Shown here: in pieces, positions 42,301-50,110 of the stretch
Layout: each line of letters starts with the position of its first letter
Numbering within the stretch: position 1 is the stretch's first letter
Source: Symbiodinium natans
Lineage: Eukaryota; Sar; Dinophyceae; Suessiales; Symbiodiniaceae
Direction: 5' to 3'
Assembly (NCBI GenBank): GCA_905221605.1
Contig: CAJNDS010000282.1
Coordinates: 48,501 to 112,500 of the forward strand
Length of the DNA stretch: 64,000 nucleotides
Notes under the pieces: generated by a model
What the model was told of the DNA's origin: nothing
What the model saw: the letters and a program-made list of their open reading frames with translations, nothing else
Database searches by the model: none
Made by a program: the position numbers and the translations under genes

Positions 42301-43348
42301 GGCAGAGATTTGCCATCTCTTCAGTGGCGGCGGTGACGCCGACAACAGCTCCTCGCTTATAGAGGCCAAACACCACAACTGAACCCATTTCCACAGGTTG
42401 CCGATGTGTGTTGCGGTGTTCACGCGGCAGCAACCGCAGCATGACAAGGCATGTTTTGAAGGAAAAATCCTGTTCGGAAAGGGAACGCACAGCCTGTTCT
42501 TCCATCAGATGCACTGCTTTCATTCGCTGTCCGATTTGGAAGTGTCCTGCAGGCTCTGGCGGCACGTCATGAAATGCTAATGGTTCTTGCACGTCCACCG
42601 ACAAGGCAGCGTTGCTTGCATCAGCACGCGCCACTGTCAAGGCATTCTTAGGGGCTAAACCATACGGGTTGAGGTTTATCTTATTAGGGTGGTGAGAATT
42701 GCTGACTGCTGACTCGGGCTGCATGTGCAACGCGGTCTGCTCCACACCCAAGCCACTGGCTTGAAGGGCACACTGCACGATGGAATGCAAAACTCGCTGC
42801 TGGCGACCAAGACAATCTTCAACATTAAGGTCTTTTGAACTGATGTGGTCTTGGGAATTTTCACAAGTACATGCGAATGACCCCAACAGCTTAATGTTAC
42901 AAGCGATGCGAATGACAGTTTTGCATTTATTCCCAACCCAGTTTAGCCGCGCTTCGTGCCAGCACCAACTGTGATCAGTCACTGAGAGATTTGCAACCAA
43001 CTCTTGCACTACTCTAAGCGACCAAACCAAACTACGAACATTTGCTTCCAAGACTAACAAACCACCTTGAGTAATTTGGTTATTTGCCACTTGCGCCAGG
43101 TGTTGCGCACGTTGGCTGTCATGCCTATTGCCTGTACCTGCCGCAGTGCCTCCCAGTCTGATCCATACCAGTGCTGGGCTCTGAGAGGCTTGCAAATTCA
43201 AAATGTGTCTTGCTTGCTGCTTAGAATGAAGATCACGGCTGAAATGAGTGCTCTGGAAACCCATCTGTGACAGAATATTTTGACGCATTCCTGCTTGATC
43301 ACAGAAGACCCATGCCTGCACTGCGGCCCTATGCTTCTCCGCACTCAA
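36371..43348 (-). CDS. Pol polyprotein with accessory dioxygenase- and methyltransferase-like domains
   Basis: 2325 codons; the start given is a TTG overlapping the gag stop by four bases, in the -1 frame, so expression by frameshifting or re-initiation is likely. Domains in order: unrecognised N-terminus 1-360; 2OG-Fe(II) dioxygenase-like 365-467; cytosine methyltransferase-like 643-865; two CxxC...H...C zinc motifs 880-932; Ala/Arg/Ser-rich linker 941-1100; integrase HHCC (H1132, H1137, C1167, C1170); integrase core D1197, D1251, E1285; RVT_2 reverse transcriptase about 1795-2035 with D1861 and HVDD at 1969-1972; RNase H with D2123, E2177, D2226 and ADALNKG at 2274-2280. All catalytic residues of integrase, polymerase and RNase H are present. 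The stop lies only 12 bp from the 3' LTR. Confidence 0.93.
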   Translation of the reverse strand: MSAEKHRAAVQAWVFCDQAGMRQNILSQMGFQSTHFSRDLHSKQQARHILNLQASQSPALVWIRLGGTAAGTGNRHDSQRAQHLAQVANNQITQGGLLVLEANVRSLVWSLRVVQELVANLSVTDHSWCWHEARLNWVGNKCKTVIRIACNIKLLGSFACTCENSQDHISSKDLNVEDCLGRQQRVLHSIVQCALQASGLGVEQTALHMQPESAVSNSHHPNKINLNPYGLAPKNALTVARADASNAALSVDVQEPLAFHDVPPEPAGHFQIGQRMKAVHLMEEQAVRSLSEQDFSFKTCLVMLRLLPREHRNTHRQPVEMGSVVVFGLYKRGAVVGVTAATEEMANLCRYLNAFAKHHHASGTWTSISVNRNAKFKPHWDYGNLSGTANQLIGLGSYKNGQLWVQLLEGEIEGCKEVKWLVSDRGEYMPGKLLSCKHRMIRFDPERYHASMPWQGERYTLAIYANRAMLELDTETKVRLVNYGFPLPNATPYAPMAESSASHKRVTFQTFDSDVDAECVYPTEQAVKQKERLRQIKQEGLSPRKKVQIVEQIYQDCGEDLSSLLLHTEVVPWSAYLLSSLEEDEMPDDWNATIEHVYASLQGVENQFHGSGCSIPKSQLTVQGVCSIRQLGAMFSNELSQAQVHLVELFGGKGRTSYMLTRGFDMASGQNFDAVTGFDLTDSKDVAALKCYLLKVKPTVVLMGPPCRAFGPMSRINRVLHPDGYASSRYEGEVFARLCYDIACWQLQNQRHFLIEQPAGSELYQLPEWSSLRPISVQCIFDQCQVGLKSPKPPHLPIRKRTELWASHETLVHRFRSKQCAGTHAHAGVSSISDRANGVPSQVCQEWPRDMCRIFASAIADLVLGSSVSFPTVDTRSMVCPGCRWHKRKEDPSHTHVDDCMHKNVEPKVWECPACQSNKPRVHEEHRLNETCQWSVSRDMPAGASRERRRGDVRIPAAREPTSEARLDSGPGPSRARPRDASHAPAARRRDAAVQVVNGGLGGEPGSVASSSARPSRSSGREASASRDIAPPAAAGRAADRAPPDAAGRAASSREGDAPIAGDAAAAVGPSAPRAEREAAAASSPPEAVPPIEEAPPAQSEEAWTRFDLGRALQKLRSLNEAVVRRALRQLHVRFYHPSTQRLRGLLAAAGVEPQVLEMVAQITDTCGICRSWTRPGAKAIMSTNLPTMFNEEVQIDLLFILDKVIFHMVDVCTRFCVATVIPNKLTDTLLECIQKHWLSLFGPPMAIVSDQEGGLASPAAAAWMSHRNIKFVPKARYAHANVVERHHALLRHQFHLLRDQTMADGIKASFEAILSECVYVKNAMMRIGNASPYEAVIGRVPHLFDVVDAESGPDIEAKDADRLRAKSIQAMVQATAAAKLERATKHKTRVTGELLELSVGEQVDFWRQPATKDHSGWLGPATVVDVSTLTQGHITIRFQGKAMLCRVQDLRRSLMYTVLMTHEPVSTPVGVIRHAAESLDRQVVRLGWFRQQGVWRSFENNARLPVEVIAGLHMAACNLQFNGVISFRLGNSVPTLAGVECDESLLLMWDKGHLDAWSVAYIPGSCSVNFERMLGRKCNDVAFVQFFAVDAETVLSLRQHVQDIPNIGGISDPQLPRVQDITSAVMQNRRQRAIENARATDQVGPEEFDIGTPRESHGDATVQSASESSDTFEPTADEDEWYQFLTRPPEVCRHNVGSNIYIFNVSELLDEPLQIEFTSQAAKYLVCFRDSVKEDETVSMNFEAPLNPVIERANNILTRQEALENAERCRKAMIKELLRWNTHRAWRRGPRATATNALSSKWVLKWKMIEGTREIKARLVVQGFKDVQAVQNFAGTTSRWGQRLVLITSVQFGWGLTSADVAEAFLRGLTFRELFENGEDAVLRDVQLILPPGSAELIQAIPGLESFNCDREVLYLLKPGFGLKDAPRLWALALKRVLAQLELRPLQADAQLFAKHSNGKLLALLSIHVDDLKITGNDSERAAIIRGLEKEFDQLKVENDCFEHLGLKHSLESDGTRVLSQQHYIAELRPIPDADLKVMQPEAEVSPEIARLYMSLLGGVAWTTQTRPDVAVFVSALQRRLKAPRVQDVANLNRVLKYLKLKPLCLRYKKVPRPWRLVVVTDSSFKGEGQEHLAVRSGVIALVDRDGPFTGTNSIQLLDFVSKKQSRVCRSTYAAELLSALDIAGAAMQINSAMSELLQGCMSASQLLFKQESMTHALQLDVILDAFSVWTSACAEDVKCTDGAMMLHLLAFRELLGRGISRLIWVDTRDMLADALNKGAIDRSAIRTACADAVWHISQEIKIHVCKTRVTAQRSDNADRGAKL
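40553..40711 (-). other. Paired CxxC...H...C zinc motifs in pol
   Basis: Residues 880-900 (C880, C883, H894, H896, C900) and 912-932 (C912, C915, H923, H926, C932) repeat the same ligand pattern, suggesting two small zinc-binding modules after the methyltransferase-like region. Confidence 0.6.
40754..41422 (-). other. Cytosine-C5 methyltransferase-like domain in pol
   Basis: Residues 643-865. HLVELFGGKGRTSYMLTRGF matches the SAM-binding motif I; GPPCRAFG at 704-711 matches motif IV with the catalytic Cys (C707); FLIEQPAGS at 753-761 occupies the position of the ENV motif (E756). Late motifs and a target-recognition domain are not evident, so it may be a reduced or non-DNA methyltransferase. 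The PPC and acidic motif-VI residue imply possible activity. Confidence 0.62.
41948..42256 (-). other. 2OG-Fe(II) dioxygenase-like domain in pol
   Basis: Residues 365-467. NRNAKFKPHWDYGN supplies an HxD pair (H379, D381); LIGLGSYKNGQLWVQ is the following strand pair; FDPERYHASMPWQGERYT supplies the distal His (H449) and the 2-oxoglutarate-binding Arg (R458). The overall pattern resembles the TET/JBP-type nucleic-acid oxygenases more than prolyl hydroxylases. The substrate cannot be read from the sequence. Confidence 0.65.
42710..42740 (-). repeat. Internal copy of the 3' LTR junction motif
   Basis: Lies within pol codons about 203-213. It matches 36353-36394 in TGACTCGGGCTGYATGTGC and CGCGGTCTGC, with 11 bases missing between the two blocks. 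Confidence 0.65.
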
Positions 43349-46300
43349 CGTTGAAGAGGCACGCTGGCACAGGCAGCTGCATTGCCCTGAGAATCTGGTT
43401 CAGGTGCTACGCAAGCACGTGACGATGCGAAATCAAGCGACTTGACAGGATCTATGGCAGAATCCTGTTCGGAATGCACAGGCAAGATAAGATGTCCACT
43501 CTCACTCAGAGCTAAGGGAAGCACAACTGTGCCTGGACTCATGGACATTTGGATCCCACCTGGACCGGGGATGATGAGTTTCCGTCCGTCAGTGTCAAGA
43601 ATGGCCTTGGACTTTCTTAATGATCTCAACCCCAACAAAGGCGGCAAGTTGCTGTCTGGTACAATGGGAGTGTTGAAAGACCCCGGAATGTCTCCTGACT
43701 CTTCAGTGTGAAGCCGGAATCGAATGGCATGGCTGGTGGTGGCTTGCTGCGAACCCTTTCCAACTCCTTGCACATTCAACGGCTTCGCGAGCTGCCTGGA
43801 GTGAGTCTCACAGCCCAGCTGCTCAGCCATCAGTTCCATACTGGCGGCTCCGCACAGATTGTCGTGCGCTCCAGGATCCACAAGAAGTCCTACCTTGCCC
43901 TTGACACGGGTGTGCTCATGATACACGTGCGAGGTGCTGCTCGTTGCTCTGTCGCCTGTCACATCATCAGTCTCCCACCAAGGAAACAGCAGCGACTGCA
44001 ACTGCACAGTCACTTTCCCTCGCTCTTGTTCATCTCGGCCTGCGTTTGGCCTGTGTGTTGGAGGGGGATGCTTAGGCTCAGGGGCACCATGCACCAGACG
44101 CTGAACACTCGGAGCAAGAGACACCTGGCTTGCACTGTCCTCGGGTCGGATCTGAACTGAAGATGGGCGAGAAGGCTGCCCTGGCTCCCAACTAGGAGGC
44201 TCGCTCGACTCGTTGTTTAGCGCACTGGCCCTACGCTTGTGAGGTTTATTCACGCTTGACACTTGCGACAATCGTTCCAGCTCTACATCAACTCCGGTCC
44301 GACTACCGCTTGCACGCGACACAGCCGACATGTAGTGTGAAGAAAATGTGACCCCAGGTAAAGATCGTTCTTCACCCCAGTCCTCACGCGTGCCAGCAAA
44401 TTGGCCGGAACCTGCGTAGCTGGTGTGCAAGGTCAGCGCAGGCTGAGCCGACACATGATGAGCCGAGCCACCTTGCGTAACCAAAGGACACTGTCGCCAC
44501 AGATGCTGGTCGGAGTTGCAGCGATTGCAACGCAGCACCTTCCCGTCCTTTCCTTTAGGATTGCCGCGTCCTTTTCCTTTGCCCTTGCCAGACCCGGACT
44601 GTCCCTTCCCGCCAGCAAAGCTGGAAGCCGGAAGGAATGCTGCATATGTTCGGGCATATGGGGACTTATTAAGGCGACTAAAATCCTTGGGCTTGTGACT
44701 GAACTTTCGATATCTTCGGGGAGGCTTGCCACTAAACCTTCGCCATTTTCTTCGGGCAACACGGTACTGATGATACAGCTCGCATGCTACGGCATCGTCA
44801 TCCATGTGAGGATCAGTCGCGTTGAACGCAGAGTATGATTCTGCCATTCCTTCATCCTCACTGGAGGTGCAAGAGCTAATGTCCTCATCCTCAAAGAAAG
44901 TGCCACACGAATGACACTGCGCTCCCCACTCTTGGGACGCAGAAGCTGCATCTGCTCCAGCGTGTGAGGAAACGGGAGCTGCGCCTGTTGGTGCTAGGGG
45001 AGTTTGATGGGCATTAGTCCATGCCGGCGAAGCAGTGTAGCTTGGATATGCAGAGCCATATGCACTTCTACTTGCACACCCTTCCCCTGCTCCTTGCTCA
45101 AACACTGGGAAAAAATACGCTCCCGGATCCCCTGTAGCCCCTTGACGACCGGCACCCTTAAAACCATGCTCAAACAAATGGCCTTGTCTGCGTATCCGAC
45201 CCATTAACTCAGTAAGTTGACCTTCGTTCTGTGGAAGCTGGCCTCCGATTGGTGCCAGCAAACGGTCCATGAGCTCTGGAGGGAGCTGCAAAGCACGCAA
45301 CAAAACCCATGCAAGACCAGATGAGTTCAAAGCCAAGCCCCCTCTTTGCGCGGCACGATTCCGAAGCACGTCAAAGCGAACAAGCATGGAGTCTACGGAT
45401 TCATTGGGAAGCTTGGCAAAAGCCATGAACTCTGCCACAGATTTGGTGCTCACTTCTTGCTCTAGGGGGGCATATCTTTGGGCTAGGGTCTGGACTAAAA
45501 CCATTAAACCACTTATGTGTTGGCCAGTTTGAGGGTCTACGATTCCGTGGGATAAGACTTCAGGGGTTAGCTCTCTCACGAGTTCTCTGGCTGAACCCGT
45601 CACTTGCAATGCTGCCACTGGCCCCCATCTCTGCACGTCCATGTCTGTAGCTGAGGACCAAAGAACCAAGTCGGAGATCCAGGACCTGAGGCTGTAGTGG
45701 GACGATCTCTCCACTGACCACGCCGGCGGTACCTTCAGGGTAGCCGTTCCAATGAACGGTGGCCCTGCGTCACCCACATGGGCATGTTGACGAGGCCCTC
45801 CATCACGAAATCCGCCAGGGATCATCCCGCACAACCAAGAGGCGGCGAACGCTGCACTAGCCAACGTTTCAAGAATAAGCCATGTGCGATGGCTCAAAAC
45901 TCGACCACGTCCGGTTTTCGCGCCTTGCCACTTCCAGCGTCGCTTGTGCAGGTTCTTGTCCTGTAGTCGTCTGAACGCTCCAATTGGTCTGATCAGTGCG
46001 TCGTAGTCGTTCCACGTGAGATTCCGTCTTTGACGACGTGTGCGCCACGTTGTCCAGTTACGCAATGGAGCCGATATCATCCCTTGGCTGTTCACCTGAT
46101 CTGCTTCTGACTTGTCACTGGCCCAAACCACTGCTGTACTTGGTCCGGCCATCGACACCTCAGGAAGAGTCAGGCGTTGCAAAAGCTCCAGTGCGTTTCC
46201 GTCCATGCTGTAATTGTCGTCATTCAGAACCTGTCGTAGTTCCGCGATCACCTCCCGCACAACTTCATCTCGAATTCTGTCATGCCAAGAGGCCAAACTC

Positions 46301-46596
46301 GACGTATTCCGCAGGCTGATATTGGGCTCGTCCGCAGAATCCAAGAATTTGTGTACTTGGTCACCTTCCCACTCGAAGTCCAGATATGTATCCACGAGTG
46401 ACAGGAAAGCCACCAAGAATAGCACAAATCCGAGGATTCCACGCCAAAGGTATCCGGAACTGGCCTGGTTCTGACCAGCCAGCTCCGCTACCAAGTTGGA
46501 ATGCGGAGTCCTGCCTGCTGCTCCAACTTGATGCTCTGAACTTCTCCCCAATTGAATTGGTCGATTGAATGCATCGGACCCTTTTCTCAGCGCCAT
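43345..46596 (-). CDS. Gag-protease polyprotein
   Basis: 1083 codons from an ATG inside the 5' LTR. Residues 53-72 (GILGFVLFLVAFLSLVDTYL) form a strong candidate membrane helix, unusual for Gag. A second moderately hydrophobic stretch lies at 238-260. Residues 300-480 are helical and Gag-like (capsid region inferred from position). A Gly/Lys-rich stretch (664-685) precedes a CCHC zinc knuckle, C690-x2-C693-x4-H698-x4-C703. The aspartic protease region begins near 895 with LLVDPGAHDNLCG, where D907-P-G replaces the usual D-S/T-G, and continues to LPPLLGLRSL (984-993). It ends at a TGA overlapping the pol frame. It packages RNA and matures the polyprotein, by family analogy. Confidence 0.88.
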   Translation of the reverse strand: MALRKGSDAFNRPIQLGRSSEHQVGAAGRTPHSNLVAELAGQNQASSGYLWRGILGFVLFLVAFLSLVDTYLDFEWEGDQVHKFLDSADEPNISLRNTSSLASWHDRIRDEVVREVIAELRQVLNDDNYSMDGNALELLQRLTLPEVSMAGPSTAVVWASDKSEADQVNSQGMISAPLRNWTTWRTRRQRRNLTWNDYDALIRPIGAFRRLQDKNLHKRRWKWQGAKTGRGRVLSHRTWLILETLASAAFAASWLCGMIPGGFRDGGPRQHAHVGDAGPPFIGTATLKVPPAWSVERSSHYSLRSWISDLVLWSSATDMDVQRWGPVAALQVTGSARELVRELTPEVLSHGIVDPQTGQHISGLMVLVQTLAQRYAPLEQEVSTKSVAEFMAFAKLPNESVDSMLVRFDVLRNRAAQRGGLALNSSGLAWVLLRALQLPPELMDRLLAPIGGQLPQNEGQLTELMGRIRRQGHLFEHGFKGAGRQGATGDPGAYFFPVFEQGAGEGCASRSAYGSAYPSYTASPAWTNAHQTPLAPTGAAPVSSHAGADAASASQEWGAQCHSCGTFFEDEDISSCTSSEDEGMAESYSAFNATDPHMDDDAVACELYHQYRVARRKWRRFSGKPPRRYRKFSHKPKDFSRLNKSPYARTYAAFLPASSFAGGKGQSGSGKGKGKGRGNPKGKDGKVLRCNRCNSDQHLWRQCPLVTQGGSAHHVSAQPALTLHTSYAGSGQFAGTREDWGEERSLPGVTFSSHYMSAVSRASGSRTGVDVELERLSQVSSVNKPHKRRASALNNESSEPPSWEPGQPSRPSSVQIRPEDSASQVSLAPSVQRLVHGAPEPKHPPPTHRPNAGRDEQERGKVTVQLQSLLFPWWETDDVTGDRATSSTSHVYHEHTRVKGKVGLLVDPGAHDNLCGAASMELMAEQLGCETHSRQLAKPLNVQGVGKGSQQATTSHAIRFRLHTEESGDIPGSFNTPIVPDSNLPPLLGLRSLRKSKAILDTDGRKLIIPGPGGIQMSMSPGTVVLPLALSESGHLILPVHSEQDSAIDPVKSLDFASSRACVAPEPDSQGNAAACASVPLQR
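46481..46495 (-). promoter_or_regulatory. Primer-binding site of the Copia element (initiator tRNA-Met type)
   Basis: Directly after the 5' LTR the minus strand reads TTGGTAGCGGAGCTGG. TGGTAGC-GAG matches the complement of the eukaryotic initiator tRNA-Met 3' end (ending GCTACCA) with one mismatch. It lies inside the gag frame, where it encodes LVAELAG. Confidence 0.7.
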
Positions 46597-46823
46597 TGCC
46601 GAAAGGTGGAGTATGATACGTCACTGCTATGTGCCTTCAATGAATTCGTACAAAGGGCTCAAGTATGAACAGTCTGTCAAGAGGGACTCTGTGTGATCCA
46701 CTCGTTGGAAACAACCCAATGGGCCTAATTAGTTCAAATGTCACTGCAAGTTCTCTGAACCTCGAGGCTGAGGTCGCACAAGATGTGCTGCACCTGCCAA
46801 GTAGAGCTGTTAAATCTTGACTC
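46496..46823 (-). repeat. 5' LTR of the Copia element
   Basis: 328 bp, 326 of them identical to 36031-36358 by eye. It contains the gag ATG (46594-46596), so about 33 codons of gag lie in the LTR. cttcag follows at 46824. Confidence 0.92.
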
Positions 46824-48596
46824 CTTCAGGGGAAGAGGTTCATGGTAGGAACCTAAACCCTAAACCCTAAACCCTAAACCCCAAACCCTAAATCCTAAAC
46901 CCTAAATAGGGAACCTTGAGGAATTCTTCGGGAGCTTTAGGGGGTAGTGGGTAGTATTAAGGAACCTCGGGCTCCATACTCTCCTTGAAGCCCCCTCCTT
47001 GTGGTTTAGGGTTTAGGGTTTAGGGTTTAGGGTTTAGGGAACCCCGGGCCCTAGAACTGCCAACCTCTGAATCCCTTAAAGCCCGGCCCAGGGCCCCTGC
47101 GCCGTGCCCTTGACAGCCACCTTAAAAGCCCCACCCCAAAGCCCTAAAGAACCCAAACCAACCAACCCAAGAACAAAAGAAGACCTTCAAGAACCCTAAA
47201 CCCTAAACCCTCAACCCTGAACCTTAAACCCTAAACCCTAAATCCTAAACCCTAAACCCTAAACTCTAAGCCCCAAAAAAACAACCTCAAGGGGCTCAGG
47301 GGCCGGCTCCTCGGCTGCTGCACAGTTACGCAGCGCCTGAGGGTAGTAGAGGTTATAGGAGTTGGGGTCTAGGGTTTAGGGTTTAGGGTTTAGGGTTTAG
47401 GGTTTAGGGTTTAGGGTTTAGGGTTTAGGGTTTAGGGTTTAGGGTTTAGGGTTTAGGGGTTAGGGGTTCGGGGTTAGGGGTTAGGGGTTAGGGTTTAAGC
47501 TTTGGGGGTTGGCATTGGGTTTTGGCGTGTTTGTGCTTATGCGAGTCAGGGCTTTAGGGTTCATGGGGCATATGCGAATCTTTGCACCCTAAACCCTAAA
47601 CCCTAAACCCTAAACCCTAAACCCTAAACCCTAAACCCTAAACCCTAAACCCTAAACCCTAAACCCTAAACCCTAAACCCTAAACCCTAAAGGGCTTTGG
47701 TGGATTTGGGGCTTAAAGGGCTCAGGGCTTAGAGGGCTTAGGCTGGAACCAAGGGGAGCCAAATCAAATCCCAAAGCCCGACACCCTAAACTCTTCTAGA
47801 GCCGTAAACCCTAAACCCTAACCCTAAACCCGAAACCCTACACTCTACACCATAAACCCCAAACCCTAAACCTAAACCCAAACCCTAAACCCTAAACCCT
47901 AAACCCTAAACCCGAAGCCCTAAACCCTCAACCCTAAACCCCACACACTAGACCTTTTCGTGGCTTCGAAGTGGATTATGTCGAGAGTTGGTGCTGCAGT
48001 TCAGGAGCTACCGACGGAGCTGGGTATTGTGCGAATTTGAAGCCTGGGGGGAGGGTTTGGGGATTTCGGGGGTTTAGGGTTTAGGGTTTAGGGTTTAGGG
48101 TTTAGGGTTTAGGGTTTAGGGTTTAGGGTTTAGGGTTTAGGGTTTAGGGTTTAGGTTTCGGGTTTCGGGTTAGGGTTTTCGTAAAGGGTTTTGGGTCTTG
48201 GGATTTAGTCGGGCTATTGTAGGGCGCTTATAGGAGCTTTTGCACCAAAGGACCCCAAACTCCAAACCCTAGGACCCTCAACCCTATAAACCCAGGACCC
48301 TGAAGCCGAATTTAAGCGCCTGAATAATTAGAATAGGGTTTCGGGGGGTTGTTACAGTCTATTTACAAAGGGACCCCAAGGGAGTATTATTAGTAAGAGT
48401 ATTCCGAACCCTACATTAAACCCTAAACCCTAAACCCTAAACCCTAAACCCTAAGCACCAAGCCCGAAGCCCCCTGACCGAATACATGCAACATAAGCCT
48501 TGCCAAAGAGGACGGCGTCGAGCGGCACGCCGCGCTGCGCGCAATCCTGGGTTCAGGGTGCAGGCTTCGACGGTTTAGGGTTTAGGGTTAGGTTTC
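46824..48596. repeat. Mosaic of telomere-like arrays in both orientations
   Basis: C-strand arrays lie at 46852-46905, 47190-47265, 47587-47691, 47805-47940 and 48415-48452. G-strand arrays lie at 47003-47038, 47370-47457 and 48071-48153. Unique islands between them are under 200 bp and hold no gene. Confidence 0.88.
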
Positions 48597-48838
48597 AGGT
48601 AGGCTTTAGGCTTTAGGCTTTAGGCTTTAGGCTTTAGGCTTTAGGCTTTAGGCTTTAGGCTTTAGGCTTTAGGCTTTAGGCTTTAGGCTTTAGGCTTTAG
48701 GCTTTAGGCTTTAGGCTTTAGGCTTTAGGCTTTAGGCTTTAGGCTTTAGGCTTTAGGCTTTAGGCTTTAGGCTTTAGGCTTTAGGCTTTAGGCTTTAGGC
48801 TTTAGGCTTTAGGCTTTAGGCTTTAGGCTTTAGGCTTT
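48597..48838 (-). repeat. Homogeneous TTTAGGC variant array, about 34 units
   Basis: Perfect GGCTTTA units over about 240 bp, switching abruptly to the canonical TTTAGGG at about 48838. Reverse-oriented relative of the CCTAAAG array at 13150. Confidence 0.97.
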
Positions 48839-49185
48839 AGGGTTTAGGGTTTAGGGTTTAGGGTTTAGGGTTTAGGGTTTAGGGTTTAGGGTTTAGGGTT
48901 TAGGGTTTAGGGTTTAGGGTTTAGGGTTTAAGCCCCTAAACCCCGAACCCTGAGCCCCTAAACCCTGGAACCCCGAAGCACTAAACCCTGAACCCCTAAA
49001 CCCCCAAACCCCAAACCCTCATCCCCTTAGCCCTGAAACCCCGAAGCCCCAAGCCCTAAACCCTAAACCCTAAAACCCTAAACCCTAAACCCTAAACCCT
49101 AAAACCCTAAAACCCTAAAACCCTAAAACCCTAAACCCTAAACCCTAAACCCTAAACCCTAAACCCTAAACCCTAAACCCCAACA
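48839..49185. repeat. Canonical array followed by an inverted telomere-like array
   Basis: About 13 TTTAGGG units (48839-48928) meet C-strand sequence almost directly at about 48930-48960. Degenerate CCCTAAA/CCCTAAAA arrays run on to about 49180. Confidence 0.93.
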
Positions 49186-50078
49186 CCCTGAACTCCACTT
49201 AAGGCCCTGCCCCCCGAGGTCCTCGAGGAGCGCGAGAGCCCGCGGCCACCTCGCATGGTCGAAGTTTGCGCGGACGGCGCAAAGGGTTTAGGGGATAGGG
49301 TTTAGGGTTTAGGGTTTAGGATTTGGGGTTTGGGGTTTGGGGTTTAGGGCTTCGGGGTAGTTTAGGGCAAAGGGTTTGGGGCTTAGGTCCTTGAGGGTCG
49401 GCTAGGGTTTAGGGTTTAGGGTTTAGGGTTTGGGGTTTGCGGTTAGGGTTCAGGGTGGTTCGGAGTTGAGGGTTTGGGGTTCAGAGTTGAGGGCTCAGGG
49501 CCCTACATACGTTCTAGACCTACTTGCTCTTAGTCGGGAGCAGGGAACAAGGTACCTTTCATCCCCTCATAAATATTTTTATACCCTTTAAGAGTTTCAG
49601 GATGGACCTACAAGTCGATGAGCCCTATGCCGCCTAAGCAACACAATCTGACTCCACAAGCCCTACACCCTAAACCCGAAACCCTAAAGCCTAAACCCTA
49701 AAGCCTAAACCCTAAACCCTGAACCCTAAAGCCTAAACCCTAAACTTGGGGAGGAGCTCACGTGCAGCCGGCGGGCGCGCCAGGATCAGAACCATCTCCC
49801 ATCAGGGCAGAGTACCTCGGAGACTTTAGGGTTTCGGGTTTAGAGGGTTTAGGCTGTGCCGGGTTTAGGGGGTTTAGGCTGTATTAGGTTTAGGGTTTAG
49901 GGTTTATTGTTGAGGGGTTAAGGGTGGAGCGTCCTATACACCACAAATACACTACATCCGAGAAAACCTACACGCGAAACCCTAACCCTGCCCTTTGGGT
50001 TGTTTTTGGGGATTGAGGGGTTTGGGTCTGGGGTTTTAGGGTTTAGGTTTTGGAGGGCTAAGACGTTGCAGGACCACC

Positions 50079-50110
<32 letters not shown>

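Larger units (their letters stand above)
36031..46823 (-). mobile_element. Copia-class LTR retrotransposon (minus strand)
   Basis: The element is 10.8 kb, bounded by two 328-bp direct repeats differing at two positions by eye. cttcag duplications lie at 36025-36030 and 46824-46829. On the minus strand the order is 5' LTR, primer-binding site, gag-protease ORF, then pol with dioxygenase-like, methyltransferase-like, zinc motifs, integrase, reverse transcriptase and RNase H, then 3' LTR. Integrase before reverse transcriptase defines the Copia (Ty1) class. Both ORFs are long and intact, so the element may be active. Confidence 0.93.

Noticed and set aside
36426..42974. Numerous + strand frames of 60-207 codons across the Copia element
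   Set aside because: Antisense shadows of the intact minus-strand pol, whose catalytic motifs fix the coding strand.
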